This document shows positions 1-9,613 of a stretch of 64,000 nucleotides of DNA, piece by piece; the first letter of the stretch is position 1; every line of letters begins with the position of its first letter. Location of the stretch: contig NZ_AP014583.1 in assembly GCF_000828715.1 (NCBI RefSeq), forward strand, positions 1,486,001 to 1,550,000. The letters are read 5' to 3'. Below the pieces are notes generated by a model. That model was given only the letters and a program-made list of their open reading frames with translations. It searched no databases and was not told the origin of the DNA. The translations under genes and the position numbers were made by a program. The stretch comes from Winogradskyella sp. PG-2. GTDB taxonomy: Bacteria; Bacteroidota; Bacteroidia; Flavobacteriales; Flavobacteriaceae.

Positions 1-1
1 A

Positions 2-883
2 GATGAAAACATAGATATTATCCATTCTAATACATTAGCTGTTTTATTAGGTGCTTTTTATTCTAAGCGCTATAAATTGAAACATGTATGGCATGTTCAT
101 GAAATAATAAAGAAACCAAAAATTGTAAGTGTTTTTTATCCATTATTAGTTGGAAATTTTTCTAATAAGGTTGTATATAACTCTAGAGCCTCTAAGGAAT
201 TTCTGAGCAAAAATAATAACAAACTAATTGGGAAATCTGTAATTAACCTTAACGGCATGGACAGAACTGAGCCTATTATATCAGTTTCTAATCAGAATAA
301 AATTAGAAAACAGCTTTTCGATGCGAAAGAATCGGATATTGTAATGGCTTTGGTTGGAAGAATTAGTAAATGGAAAGGGCAAAAACTACTATTGAACTCC
401 TTTAATGAACTACGAGAAAAACACAACAACCTTAAACTTGTTTTTGTTGGTTCCGCGCCACCAAATCAAGAGTACCTTGTTGATGAACTTCAGTCACAAA
501 TAGACAATTATAATTTAAATGATTCTTGTAAGATAATTCCGTTTCAAGAAAATATTTGGAGTATTTGGGACAGCATAGATTTTGCTGTTGTGCCATCTAC
601 TGAACCGGAACCATTTGGTTTAGTTGCTTTAGAAGCAATGCTTGCAAAAATACCAGTCATTGCAGCAAGCCATGGAGGCCTAAAAGAAATTGTTTTAGAC
701 AACCATACAGGATATTTTTTCTCACCCAACAACAGTGAGGCTTTATGTACATCAATAGAAAAATTAATAGCAAATAAGGATAATTTAGACTATTTTGGCA
801 TCAATGGATTTAATAGAGCAACTAGCCACTTTTCAATCAAGAGACATGTTGAAAAATTCATTGAAATATATGACAGTGTATAA
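2..883 (+). CDS. Glycosyltransferase family 4 (GT1/GT4 fold), 5' end cut by the window
   Basis: A retaining GT-B glycosyltransferase that probably adds a sugar to a lipid-linked surface polysaccharide precursor in the cytoplasm. The frame is open back to base 2 and that stretch reads as protein (IIHSNT, then HVWHVHEI), so the true start lies outside the window and the TTG at 77 is not the start. The C-terminal half holds a nucleotide-sugar binding region: GRISKWKGQ, then EPFGLVALEAM, the E-x7-E signature of GT4, then a GG loop (ASHGGLKEIV). The next glycosyltransferase begins 20 nt after the stop, so the two are probably cotranscribed. The sugar donor cannot be told from sequence alone. Confidence 0.9.
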   Translation, partial: DENIDIIHSNTLAVLLGAFYSKRYKLKHVWHVHEIIKKPKIVSVFYPLLVGNFSNKVVYNSRASKEFLSKNNNKLIGKSVINLNGMDRTEPIISVSNQNKIRKQLFDAKESDIVMALVGRISKWKGQKLLLNSFNELREKHNNLKLVFVGSAPPNQEYLVDELQSQIDNYNLNDSCKIIPFQENIWSIWDSIDFAVVPSTEPEPFGLVALEAMLAKIPVIAASHGGLKEIVLDNHTGYFFSPNNSEALCTSIEKLIANKDNLDYFGINGFNRATSHFSIKRHVEKFIEIYDSV

Positions 884-903
884 TAAGCCAGTAATAGATA
901 TTA

Positions 904-2001
904 ATGAAAATAGGAATTTTAGGAACTAGAGGTATCCCAAATCATTATGGTGGATTTGAACAGTTTACAGAATTTTTTGCAGTTTATCTTGCTGAAAAAG
1001 GCTATGACATTTACGTATATAGTTCCAGTAACCATAAACATCAGGAAACTACATTTAAAGGTGTTAAACTAATTCATTGTTATGACCCAGAACATAGAGT
1101 GGGAACTTTTGGTCAATTTATTTATGATTTTAATTGCATAATAGATTCAAGAAAAAGAGATTTTGATATCCTATTACAATTAGGTTATACAAGTAATACA
1201 ATTTGGCACAGGTTGTTACCAAAAAACGTTATTATTATAAGTAATATGGACGGTTTAGAATGGAAAAGATCTAAATATAAACCTGCGGTTCAAAAATTCT
1301 TGAAGTATGCTGAAAAACTAGCAGTTAAATCGAGTGATTATCTTATTTCAGATTCAATAGGTATACAAAATTACTTGCTAAAAGAATATAAAGTTAAATC
1401 TGAATATATAGCATATGGAGCTGAATTATTTAAAAATCCGAATTCAGCAATTTTAAATGAATACGATGTTGAGGCGAGTAACTATAATATGTTAATTGCT
1501 AGGTTTGAACCTGAGAATAACTTAGAGGTGATTCTTGATGGCGTTGCAATATCAGATAAGAAAACGCCTTTTTTAGTTGTTGGAAAACATAATGTCAATA
1601 AGTTTGGTACCTACCTAAAAAATAAATTTAAAAATGTAGAACATATAAGATTTATGGGGGGTATTTATAATTTAGAACACCTCAATAACTTAAGGTACTA
1701 TTCTAAATTTTACTTTCATGGGCACTCTGTCGGTGGTACTAACCCTTCTTTATTAGAGGCAATGGCTTCTAAAGTATTAATGATTGCTCATAATAATGAA
1801 TTTACTAAATCAATTCTAGAAGAAGATGCTTTTTACTTTTCTACAAAGGAGGATGTAAAAGGTTATATCGATAATTTGAATAAAGAAAACAATTTAAATA
1901 AAATTGATAATAATTATAAAAAGATAGAAGAAAGTTTTAAATGGGAATTAATAAATAAAAAGTACTTAGACTTTTTACATGAATGTAATAGAAAAGATTA
2001 A
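904..2001 (+). CDS. DUF1972-type glycosyltransferase (rhamnosyltransferase-like)
   Basis: A 365-residue GT-B enzyme. The N-terminus, MKIGILGTRGIPNHYGGFEQ, is the hallmark of the DUF1972 family, several members of which are capsule or LPS rhamnosyltransferases acting on lipid-linked intermediates. The donor-binding half has HGHSVGGTNPSLLEAMASK near residues 275-293, which carries the acidic E of the GT4-type active site. The last 23 nt overlap the start of the membrane protein at 1979, which suggests translational coupling in a polysaccharide operon. The family is secure; rhamnose as substrate is an inference from relatives. Confidence 0.9.
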   Translation: MKIGILGTRGIPNHYGGFEQFTEFFAVYLAEKGYDIYVYSSSNHKHQETTFKGVKLIHCYDPEHRVGTFGQFIYDFNCIIDSRKRDFDILLQLGYTSNTIWHRLLPKNVIIISNMDGLEWKRSKYKPAVQKFLKYAEKLAVKSSDYLISDSIGIQNYLLKEYKVKSEYIAYGAELFKNPNSAILNEYDVEASNYNMLIARFEPENNLEVILDGVAISDKKTPFLVVGKHNVNKFGTYLKNKFKNVEHIRFMGGIYNLEHLNNLRYYSKFYFHGHSVGGTNPSLLEAMASKVLMIAHNNEFTKSILEEDAFYFSTKEDVKGYIDNLNKENNLNKIDNNYKKIEESFKWELINKKYLDFLHECNRKD

Positions 2002-3216
2002 AATAAAAATAAACTCTTTTGAGTTTTTGATGTGTCTTCTTGGAGCATCTATATCCCTGCTTCTTATAGGTTTTGCCGCAAGTAGTATTGTCATTAGTAT
2101 TTTTTGTGTTTTTTCTTTAAGATATTTCATTTTAAATAGAGAAAAAATAACCTTTAGGTTTGATTTAGCTCTGATTGTACCTCTACTATTGTACTTGTAT
2201 TTTTTGCAAACATATTTTTGGTCTGTAGACAAAGGACAAACTTTAAAAGGGTTTGAAAGAATGATAGTATTAGCACTAGTTCCTATAGCATTTAGTATTA
2301 TTCCAAAAGTCTCATATAAAAATTATCGCTATGTTTTAGGCGTTTTCACCTGGAGCAATGCTCTACTAGGCATTTTCTTTTTGTGTTCGGCATTTTACTA
2401 TTTTATGCAAAAGCACTCAATAAGTGTTTTTACTTATCATGAGTTGGTGAGCGTTTTAGATCTAAACGCAGTGTATGTAACATTAATTTTTTCTATAAGT
2501 TTTTTTTATTTGTTATCACTTAAAAAAAAACAGCTATAGAAAAAGTACTTTTAATATTTTTCTTAACCTTAATTTTCTTATTGTCGACTAAAATTGCACT
2601 ACTAATTTTACTAATAGGCATACTTGTTTTTTCATTAAAGCGTCAGTTATTTAACCTAAATAAAAAAACAATAATAATATGTATCGTTACTGTTTTCATT
2701 GGAATAAGTATGAGTTCAATAACATTATACAATAGGTTTAAGGTAGAGCAAAAAACTGAGTTCTCAGAAATATTTCATAAAGAAAAGTTCGGAAAAGTTT
2801 ACTATTGGACGGGAAGTTCTATTAGATTATTTCAGTTAAGAATTTTAAAAGAACAAATTACTGAAGAATCTATTTTTTTTAAAGGCTTTGGTTTATTTGC
2901 TTCAAAAAAGAGCCTGGAAGAAAAGCATAAATATTATGATACATATTATACATTTCATAAATATAATTACCATAATCAGTATGCTCAAATATTATCTGAA
3001 ACCGGTATAATAGGGTTGAGTATTTTGTTAATTATGCTATTTATTTTAATTAGAAGAGCAATTAAATCTAAGGATTATGGTTTCATTATGTTTTCTTTTA
3101 CAGTAATAACTATTTTCTTTACCGAGAGTGTTTTATGGCGTCAAAGAGGCCTTTTCCTATTTATTATTTTATACTGTTTATATCAAAGAGTTTTATTCAT
3201 AAAGCAACCCAAATAA
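1979..3216 (+). pseudogene. O-antigen ligase/polymerase-like membrane protein (Wzy/WaaL type), frameshifted in an A9 run
   Basis: Two adjacent reading frames encode the halves of one hydrophobic protein. The first runs from ATG 1979 to a stop at 2537-2539. The second is open from 2524 and ends at 3216. They meet at nine A's (2522-2530). One extra A, or a -1 slip on this run, joins them into about 412 residues, the normal length for this family. The first half has several membrane segments; the second has a loop with HNQYAQILSETGIIGL, typical of Wzy_C proteins, followed by more helices. The intact protein would polymerise or ligate polysaccharide repeat units at the periplasmic face. It may be a real pseudogene, a slippage-controlled gene or a sequencing error. 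Confidence 0.8.
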
Positions 3217-3295
3217 GGTGATTATTTTTTAAACAGCTCTTATTTAGCGGTAATTTAAATCTCATTTGTCATTAGCTATATTTTATATATTAAAT

Positions 3296-3303
3296 TATAT
3301 TTG
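3296..3303 (+). promoter_or_regulatory. -7 element (TAnnTTTG) before the first sugar transferase
   Basis: TATATTTG matches the Bacteroidota -7 consensus TAnnTTTG. Transcription would begin near 3308 and give a leader of about 20 nt before ATG 3328. The nearest TTG that could act as -33 (3266-3268) is too far away at 27 nt, so this rests on the -7 element only. Confidence 0.4.
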
Positions 3304-3327
3304 TTTTAGATAGTTTAATGATTATTT

Positions 3328-4671
3328 ATGGCAAGAAACGAAGGGTATTCGAAATTAATAAGACCGATGTTGTATATATTGGATTTGTTAATTATCTCTA
3401 TAGTTTCTTACTTATTTTTAACAATAAACTTTATTTATATTGCTTTTTTTGTTGCATTTTGGTTTCTGCTATCAATATCATTTTCATTTTATCGAGTATA
3501 TAGATTTACTAAATTGATAAAAATAGTCTCGCTCCTTTTTAAGCAGATTGTTTTATTTAGTTTAGCTATTCTTTCCTTTTTATTTTTAATAAAATCCCCA
3601 TTAGGATCAGGTACTATTCTTAATTTTTTTCTTGTTGTTTTTTTTCTTTTAAACTTTTGGAGGGTTTCCCTCTTTTTTCTCTTTAGAAGGTATAGGGCAA
3701 TAACGGGAAGCAATTATAAATTAGTAGCAATTATTGGCTCGGGTAAATCAACCAAAGTACTTAAGGACTTTTTTAATAATGAGCCTGGATATGGCTATAG
3801 ATTCGAAGGCTTTTTTACTGACTTAAAAGATAAAAATAGAAAGGGTTCAATTAATGAAAGTTTTGATTACATTCTTAACAATAATATTGATGAAGTTTAT
3901 TGTGATTTAAAAGAGTTGTCGAATTCAGAAGTTAAAAAATTTGTTGATTTCTGCGATATTAACCTAAAAACATTAAAATTTATTCCAGATAACAAAGGGT
4001 TATTTGCAAAGAATCTATATATAAATTATTATGATATTACACCAGTTTTATCTTTAAGAGAGATTCCTTTGGAAGACCCTATAAAGAGTGGATTAAAGAG
4101 ACTTTTCGATGTTACTTTTGCATTAATTATAATATGTTTTGTGTTGTCTTGGCTTATTCCAATCTTGGGCTTAATTATTGTTTTAGAAAGTAAAGGACCT
4201 ATTTTTTTTCAGCAGAACCGACCCGGAATAAAAGAAAAAGGGTTTTTGTGTTATAAGTTTAGGTCTATGAGTCTAAATTCAAGATCTGAAGAGTCAGCTA
4301 CAAGAAATGATGCTCGGGTAACAAGGGTGGGTAAATTTATTCGGAGAACCAGTATTGATGAACTCCCTCAATTTTTTAATGTTCTGTTTGGCTCAATGTC
4401 TGTAGTAGGGCCAAGACCACATTTGTGGCGACAAAATGAAATGTATGGTACCAAAATCTCTAAATATATGGTTCGACATTATGTGAAGCCAGGTATTACT
4501 GGATTAGCACAAGTACGAGGATATAGAGGAGAAATAGAAACGAGAGATGATATTGTTAATAGAACGAAATATGATATTTTTTATATAGAAAACTGGTCAA
4601 TTTTATTGGATTTCAATATTATTGTAAGAACTATAATGAATATTTTCAAAGGTGAGGATAAGGCATACTAG
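3328..4671 (+). CDS. Polyprenyl glycosylphosphotransferase, first of two tandem copies (WcaJ/WbaP type)
   Basis: Starts repeat-unit synthesis by moving a sugar-1-phosphate from a UDP-sugar to undecaprenyl phosphate in the inner membrane. The 447 residues begin with four or five membrane helices (about 10-125), then a Rossmann-like domain (VAIIGSGKSTKV near 132). A further helix precedes the catalytic bacterial sugar transferase domain: YKFRSM, then [11 protein letters not shown] and VVGPRPH, then [18 protein letters not shown]. It ends in GEDKAY, almost the same as the copy at 4766. The ATG at 3328 follows a TAnnTTTG element. The sugar is unknown; glucose and galactose phosphate are common in this family. 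Confidence 0.92.
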   Translation: MARNEGYSKLIRPMLYILDLLIISIVSYLFLTINFIYIAFFVAFWFLLSISFSFYRVYRFTKLIKIVSLLFKQIVLFSLAILSFLFLIKSPLGSGTILNFFLVVFFLLNFWRVSLFFLFRRYRAITGSNYKLVAIIGSGKSTKVLKDFFNNEPGYGYRFEGFFTDLKDKNRKGSINESFDYILNNNIDEVYCDLKELSNSEVKKFVDFCDINLKTLKFIPDNKGLFAKNLYINYYDITPVLSLREIPLEDPIKSGLKRLFDVTFALIIICFVLSWLIPILGLIIVLESKGPIFFQQNRPGIKEKGFLCYKFRSMSLNSRSEESATRNDARVTRVGKFIRRTSIDELPQFFNVLFGSMSVVGPRPHLWRQNEMYGTKISKYMVRHYVKPGITGLAQVRGYRGEIETRDDIVNRTKYDIFYIENWSILLDFNIIVRTIMNIFKGEDKAY

Positions 4672-4765
4672 ATTAAAACATTAATAAATTCTATTAATTA
4701 GAAATAATATTTATGTTTTTGCGTGGAGGTCCTTTCAAGCTAGATATTAAATAAATTGGTTTATA

Positions 4766-6178
4766 ATGGAGTTTAAACGTGGAAGATATTCTTGGGCCTT
4801 AAGACCTTTATTAATTTTATTTGACCTTTTTATAATAAATTTCTTTGCGTATAATTTATTAAATTTCAATAGTCAAAACCTATATTTTTTCTCTTCAGAT
4901 ATATTTAATAATAAGCACTTATTATATTTAATATACTCTATTGCTTTTTGGCTTTTATCTACATATTTTCTAAAATTTTATAAAGTATACAGGTACACAT
5001 CTTTAATAAATGTCCTCTCTTTAATTGTTAAGCAATTTTTTGCTTATGGGATTATTATATATGCATTCGCAGGCGTTTTTAGGAGTATTAACATTCCTGC
5101 AACAGAAATACTATTCTACTTGTTGTATTGCTTTATCGTAATCTCTATTGTAAAATTATTGAGCTACTATATATTAAAATCTATAAGGATTTATTTAAAA
5201 GGAAACCTTAGGGATATTATTGTAATAGGAAGTGGGGAAAGTGTTAATGAACTCAAAAGAATATTTACAAAAAAGAAAGAATTAGGCTATAACATTAGGG
5301 CTATTTTTAATAAATCAAATGATGATAATAGTGATTATGGCTCTATAAAAGACAGCTTCGAATTTTTAGAACAGAATAACAACATCGATGAGATATATTG
5401 TGCTATAGATGAGTTAACAGAAAAAGAAATAAATGAGTATGTGAGGTATGCTAATTTGAATCATTGCAATATAAAGTTTATACCTAACACAAAGAAGCTT
5501 TTTACAAAACGACTTAAAACAGACTATTATAACTATGTACCTGTCTTATCAATACAAGGTGTCGCCCTCAATAATGAAGTCAATAAGTTTTTAAAGCGAA
5601 GTTTTGATGTGGTTTTTTCACTTTTTATTTTGATCTTCATATTATCTTGGTTATCTATAATTCTATTTATTCTTATAAAATTAGAGTCTAAAGGTCCATT
5701 ATTTTATAAACACAAAAGAACAGGGATTAATTACAAAGAGTTTTATTGTTATAAGTTTAGATCACTAACAATAACAAAAGAACTTAAAGGTACCTATGTA
5801 AAACAGAATGACGAACGTGTAACGACTATTGGTAAATTTCTTAGAAAAACCAGTATTGATGAACTTCCGCAATTTATAAATGTTTTAATAGGCGATATGA
5901 GTGTAGTTGGGCCTAGACCTCACATGTTATCCTATACTGATGATTACTCTAAAAAAATCGATAAGTATAATTTTATTTTTAGACACAATGTAAAACCAGG
6001 AATAACAGGATTAGCTCAAATCAAAGGATATAGAGGTGAAATTAAACTTGATAAAGACATTATTAATAGAATTAAGTACGATATTTTCTACATTGAAAAC
6101 TGGTCTATTTTTTTAGATATAAAAATAATATTTCAAACGTTTATTAACATAATTAAAGGAGACGAAAAAGCGTATTAA
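4766..6178 (+). CDS. Polyprenyl glycosylphosphotransferase, second tandem copy
   Basis: 470 residues with the same plan as the gene upstream: N-terminal membrane helices, a Rossmann-like part ([13 protein letters not shown] near 150) and the C-terminal catalytic domain with [25 protein letters not shown] and [17 protein letters not shown], ending GDEKAY. All the catalytic motifs I can recognise are intact, so both copies look active. The N-terminal halves differ much more than the catalytic ends, which points to an old duplication or to different sugars. A 94-nt spacer separates it from the first copy; the GT2 gene starts 10 nt after it. Confidence 0.92.
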   Translation: MEFKRGRYSWALRPLLILFDLFIINFFAYNLLNFNSQNLYFFSSDIFNNKHLLYLIYSIAFWLLSTYFLKFYKVYRYTSLINVLSLIVKQFFAYGIIIYAFAGVFRSINIPATEILFYLLYCFIVISIVKLLSYYILKSIRIYLKGNLRDIIVIGSGESVNELKRIFTKKKELGYNIRAIFNKSNDDNSDYGSIKDSFEFLEQNNNIDEIYCAIDELTEKEINEYVRYANLNHCNIKFIPNTKKLFTKRLKTDYYNYVPVLSIQGVALNNEVNKFLKRSFDVVFSLFILIFILSWLSIILFILIKLESKGPLFYKHKRTGINYKEFYCYKFRSLTITKELKGTYVKQNDERVTTIGKFLRKTSIDELPQFINVLIGDMSVVGPRPHMLSYTDDYSKKIDKYNFIFRHNVKPGITGLAQIKGYRGEIKLDKDIINRIKYDIFYIENWSIFLDIKIIFQTFINIIKGDEKAY

Positions 6179-6188
6179 TCCCTATAGA

Positions 6189-6959
6189 ATGAAACCTATT
6201 GTTTCCATAATAACGCCAATGTATAATAATGATTCTGTTATTGAAGAAACCATTAATAGTGTTATAAAACAGACGTATACTAATTGGGAGTTAATTCTCG
6301 TAGATGATTGCTCCTCAGATTCAACCATAGCAAAAGCAGAGGGATTAAGAAATAAGGATAATAGGATAAAAGTCTATAGTCATAAAGAGAATAAGGGTGC
6401 TGCAGAAGCAAGAAATTTAGGAACAAAAATGGCAACAGGAAGTTATATAGCTTTCTTAGATGCTGATGACCTTTGGGATGAAAATAAATTAGAGTTACAG
6501 GTTAACGTTTTGAATACAACAACGGACGTATGCTTTGGGAGTTACGAGCTTATAAATTCTACCAGTAAACCTTTAAACAAGAAAGTGCAAGCGCTAAAAA
6601 CACTTACTTACAAAAAATTACTCAAAGCAAATTATATAGGGAATTTAACAGGAATATATAACTGTATATCACTAGGTAAAATTTACACTAAGGATTTAAA
6701 AAAACGTCAAGATTGGTTGCTGTGGCTAGAGGCTTTAAAAAGAAGTGGAAAGCCAGCGAAAGGACTTTCAGAAACTATTGCTTATTATCGTATTTCAGAA
6801 GGGTCTTTGTCCTCTAATAAATCTAATTTGATAAAGCATAACTTTAACGCTTATCGTAAAGGTTTAGAATTTTCTTTTATAAAATCCTCATTTTATATGG
6901 TACTATTCTTTTATGAGCATTTATTTGTAAAGCGAAGTTTAATTAAAACTATAGATTAG
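6189..6959 (+). CDS. Glycosyltransferase family 2
   Basis: 256 residues with the GT-A fold of inverting GT2 enzymes. The opening SIITPMYNNDSVIEETINSV holds the nucleotide-binding strand, VDDCSSDST supplies the first aspartates, AEARNLG follows, and FLDADDLW is the DxD-type metal site. It is shorter at the C-terminus than processive enzymes, has no clear membrane segment, and so probably adds one sugar to the repeat unit. It is the last gene of the plus-strand polysaccharide run. Its 3' end overlaps the convergent CapK-like gene by 11 nt. Confidence 0.92.
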   Translation: MKPIVSIITPMYNNDSVIEETINSVIKQTYTNWELILVDDCSSDSTIAKAEGLRNKDNRIKVYSHKENKGAAEARNLGTKMATGSYIAFLDADDLWDENKLELQVNVLNTTTDVCFGSYELINSTSKPLNKKVQALKTLTYKKLLKANYIGNLTGIYNCISLGKIYTKDLKKRQDWLLWLEALKRSGKPAKGLSETIAYYRISEGSLSSNKSNLIKHNFNAYRKGLEFSFIKSSFYMVLFFYEHLFVKRSLIKTID

Positions 6960-8256
6960 ACACAAATTGTTTTAGTTTACCCGCTTTTGTGCGTTTTAAT
7001 TTATCTACACGCTCAAAGCTTACTCGTATTCCTGGCTCTAAATAACGCCCCATCTCTTTAGTAATTAACTCTTCTTTATCAGCTGGAATAACTGTTCTAC
7101 TCACAAAACTTATCTTAAAATGGTCTAAAGCTAGTTGCTCAATAATAAACTCTGAAACATTACCATCGTTTTCAATAACGCTTTTTGTAACATAGTAGAA
7201 GGTTAATCCCGCTGCTTTTTTTCCACTAGGTAAAACAGCAATATCATTTGTTCGACCAGTTAATTGTTTTAAGATTGGTTTTCTAATAGTACTCAATTTA
7301 GATAAAGAACCAATATCACCAATATCATAACGAATAAAAGGGTGCGCGTGGTTATAGAAAGATGTAATTACAACTCTGCCCTCTTCTCCATTTGGTAAAA
7401 CTTTGCCCCCCTCATTTAGAATTTCAACATAGAGTGTTTCACTATTTACTTGCCATTCATTTTTTGTGTTCTGAAATGCAATTAAGTCTAATTCAGAAGC
7501 TCCATATTCATTTACCACGGGAACACCAAATTGAGATTCCATCAAAGACCTATCGTCTTCAAAAAGCATTTCAGAAGTAACAATACAAACCTTAAGGCTT
7601 GGGCAGATAGTAGTTAAAATAATTTCTTTTCGCTTCAAATATTTGGCGAATTGAACAATAGGACTTGCGTAACCATTAATAAAATCAAATTCAGTTTTTT
7701 TAAATTTTAGAAGTGCTTTTTTGAAAGCAGAGTCACTAAGATCAAAAACTGAAAACCGAAAACGATTGCTAAACCAATCTTTTAGGCGCTCTTTGTAGTA
7801 TCCCTTTTTATCTAAAGGAATGCCATAAAAACGGGCTTGTTTAGATGTATTAAAATCTATGTCGTACCAAGCAAAACGATTCATGATTTCTGCCCAAGTC
7901 ATAGCATGGCACCACTTATCTTTTGCAAAAATAAATGGATCTCCTGAGCTACCAGACGTTTTGTTTAAATAAACATTTCTTGAGTTATAGTTGTCGCTTA
8001 AGCGCTGTTCAATAGGTTGCTGAAGATGGCGCTTTGTCATTATCGGAATGGAGTTCCAATCTTCAACATCAATAGATTTACCGAATGTTTTGTAAAATGA
8101 ATTGTGTCTTAAATGATAAGAGATAATTTCTTTTTTCTGATTTAATATGTAAGCCACAAATTCTGAATCATTTAGAGCGTGAATTTCAGATAAAGTGATT
8201 TTAGCTTTGTCAATATCAAAGCCGTTAGTTTTTAGAGAAAAATCAAATAATCGCAA
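6949..8256 (-). CDS. Phenylacetate-CoA ligase-like adenylate-forming enzyme (CapK/PaaK family)
   Basis: 435 residues of the ANL superfamily in the PaaK-like branch. Visible motifs are TSGSSGDPF near residue 100 (phosphate-binding loop), YGASELD near 256 (the adenylate-binding acidic motif) and RYDIGDIG near 309. The C-terminal small domain ends in RTKAGKLKQF with a conserved lysine. Relatives called CapK occur in capsule and polysaccharide loci, where their substrates are mostly unproven. The gene is convergent with the GT2 gene, overlapping its stop by 11 nt. Its position beside the glycan genes suggests a role in decorating surface polymers or lipids, but that is inference. Confidence 0.85.
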   Translation of the reverse strand: MRLFDFSLKTNGFDIDKAKITLSEIHALNDSEFVAYILNQKKEIISYHLRHNSFYKTFGKSIDVEDWNSIPIMTKRHLQQPIEQRLSDNYNSRNVYLNKTSGSSGDPFIFAKDKWCHAMTWAEIMNRFAWYDIDFNTSKQARFYGIPLDKKGYYKERLKDWFSNRFRFSVFDLSDSAFKKALLKFKKTEFDFINGYASPIVQFAKYLKRKEIILTTICPSLKVCIVTSEMLFEDDRSLMESQFGVPVVNEYGASELDLIAFQNTKNEWQVNSETLYVEILNEGGKVLPNGEEGRVVITSFYNHAHPFIRYDIGDIGSLSKLSTIRKPILKQLTGRTNDIAVLPSGKKAAGLTFYYVTKSVIENDGNVSEFIIEQLALDHFKISFVSRTVIPADKEELITKEMGRYLEPGIRVSFERVDKLKRTKAGKLKQFVSNL

Positions 8257-8290
8257 AGTGTTTTACACATTTAATGTTTCCGTAAATTAA

Positions 8291-8322
8291 TTGTTTTTTG
8301 AGCGCAAAACCAATTATTTTTG
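8291..8322 (+). promoter_or_regulatory. Bacteroidota-type promoter of purD
   Basis: TTG at 8291-8293, a 21-nt spacer and TATTTTTG at 8315-8322 match the TTG/TAnnTTTG consensus. Transcription would start near 8327, about 14 nt before the purD ATG. Confidence 0.7.
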
Positions 8323-8340
8323 CGCAAACAAATTTGAATC

Positions 8341-9612
8341 ATGAATATTTTAATACTCGGGTCTGGCGGAAGAGAGCATACATTTGCATGGAAAGTAAGA
8401 CAAAGTAACCACTGCACAGGTCTTTTTGTTGCGCCAGGAAATTCTGGTACAGAAGCTATTGCTACCAATTTAGATATTTCTGTTACTAATTTTGAAGCTA
8501 TAAAAAACGCAGTGATTCAAAATAATATTAAACTTGTAGTTGTTGGGCCAGAAGACCCATTAGTTCAAGGTATTCATGACTTTTTCTTAAAAGATGATGA
8601 CTTAAAATATGTTTCAGTTATTGGCCCTCAAAAAGCCGCTGCAGAATTAGAAGGCAGTAAGGAGTTTGCAAAAGAATTTATGATGCGTCATAATATCCCA
8701 ACGGCTGCTTATAAAAGCTTTACAAGAGAAAATGTGGAAGAAGGCTTAAAGTTTTTAGAAAACCTAGAAGCACCTTATGTATTAAAAGCAGATGGCCTAG
8801 CTGCAGGTAAAGGGGTTTTAATTTTGAATGATATCGAAGAGGCTAAAGCTGAACTTAAGAGTATGTTAGTTGATGCTAAATTCGGTAAAGCAAGTACTAA
8901 AGTAGTCATTGAAGAATTTTTAGATGGTATTGAGTTAAGCTGTTTTGTTTTAACGGATGGTAAGAATTACAAAATTTTGCCTACCGCTAAAGATTATAAG
9001 CGTATTGGCGAAGGAGATACAGGATTAAATACAGGTGGAATGGGAGCAGTGTCTCCAGTACCATTTGCAACAAAAACATTTTTAGATAGAATTGAAAATG
9101 AAGTTGTAAAACCTACAGTTAATGGTTTAAAGAAAGATAATTTACCTTACGTAGGTTTTATATTTATTGGGTTAATTAAAGTCGGTGATGATCCTAAGGT
9201 GATTGAGTATAACGTGAGGATGGGTGATCCCGAAACAGAAGTTGTTTTACCGAGATTAAAAACAGATTTAGTTGAAATTTTTCAAGCAATGGCAAATCAA
9301 ACTTTATCTGATGTTACTATTGATATAGATGAACGCGCTGCAACTACCATTATGTTAGTCTCTGGAGGTTATCCTGAAGATTACGAGAAAGGGAAAGAAA
9401 TCACTGGGATAGAAAAAATAACTAACTCTATAGCGTTTCACGCAGGATCAAAATTTCAAAACGGCAAAGTAGTAACTTCTGGTGGACGTGTAATGGCAAT
9501 TACGTCTTATGGTAATAATTACGAAGAGGCCATAAAAAAATCTTATCAAAGCATAGAAAATCTACATTTTGATAAGATGAATTACCGTAAAGATATTGGT
9601 TTCGATTTATAA
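8341..9612 (+). CDS. purD: Phosphoribosylamine--glycine ligase
   Basis: Catalyses the second step of de novo purine synthesis: ATP, glycine and 5-phosphoribosylamine give glycinamide ribonucleotide. The 423-residue length is normal. It opens with LGSGGREHTFAWK (N-domain), has the ATP-grasp region with LKADGLAAGKGV near 149-160 and DGIELSCFVLTDG, and carries the GARS signature VRMGDPETEV near 298. It is transcribed alone from its own promoter; no other pur gene lies in the window. Its stop sits 1 nt from the stop of the convergent small gene. Confidence 0.98.
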   Translation: MNILILGSGGREHTFAWKVRQSNHCTGLFVAPGNSGTEAIATNLDISVTNFEAIKNAVIQNNIKLVVVGPEDPLVQGIHDFFLKDDDLKYVSVIGPQKAAAELEGSKEFAKEFMMRHNIPTAAYKSFTRENVEEGLKFLENLEAPYVLKADGLAAGKGVLILNDIEEAKAELKSMLVDAKFGKASTKVVIEEFLDGIELSCFVLTDGKNYKILPTAKDYKRIGEGDTGLNTGGMGAVSPVPFATKTFLDRIENEVVKPTVNGLKKDNLPYVGFIFIGLIKVGDDPKVIEYNVRMGDPETEVVLPRLKTDLVEIFQAMANQTLSDVTIDIDERAATTIMLVSGGYPEDYEKGKEITGIEKITNSIAFHAGSKFQNGKVVTSGGRVMAITSYGNNYEEAIKKSYQSIENLHFDKMNYRKDIGFDL

Positions 9613-9613
9613 A

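Noticed and set aside
77..883. TTG 77 as the start of the first glycosyltransferase
   Set aside because: The frame is open to base 2 and the upstream residues fit the family, so the gene is cut by the window edge.
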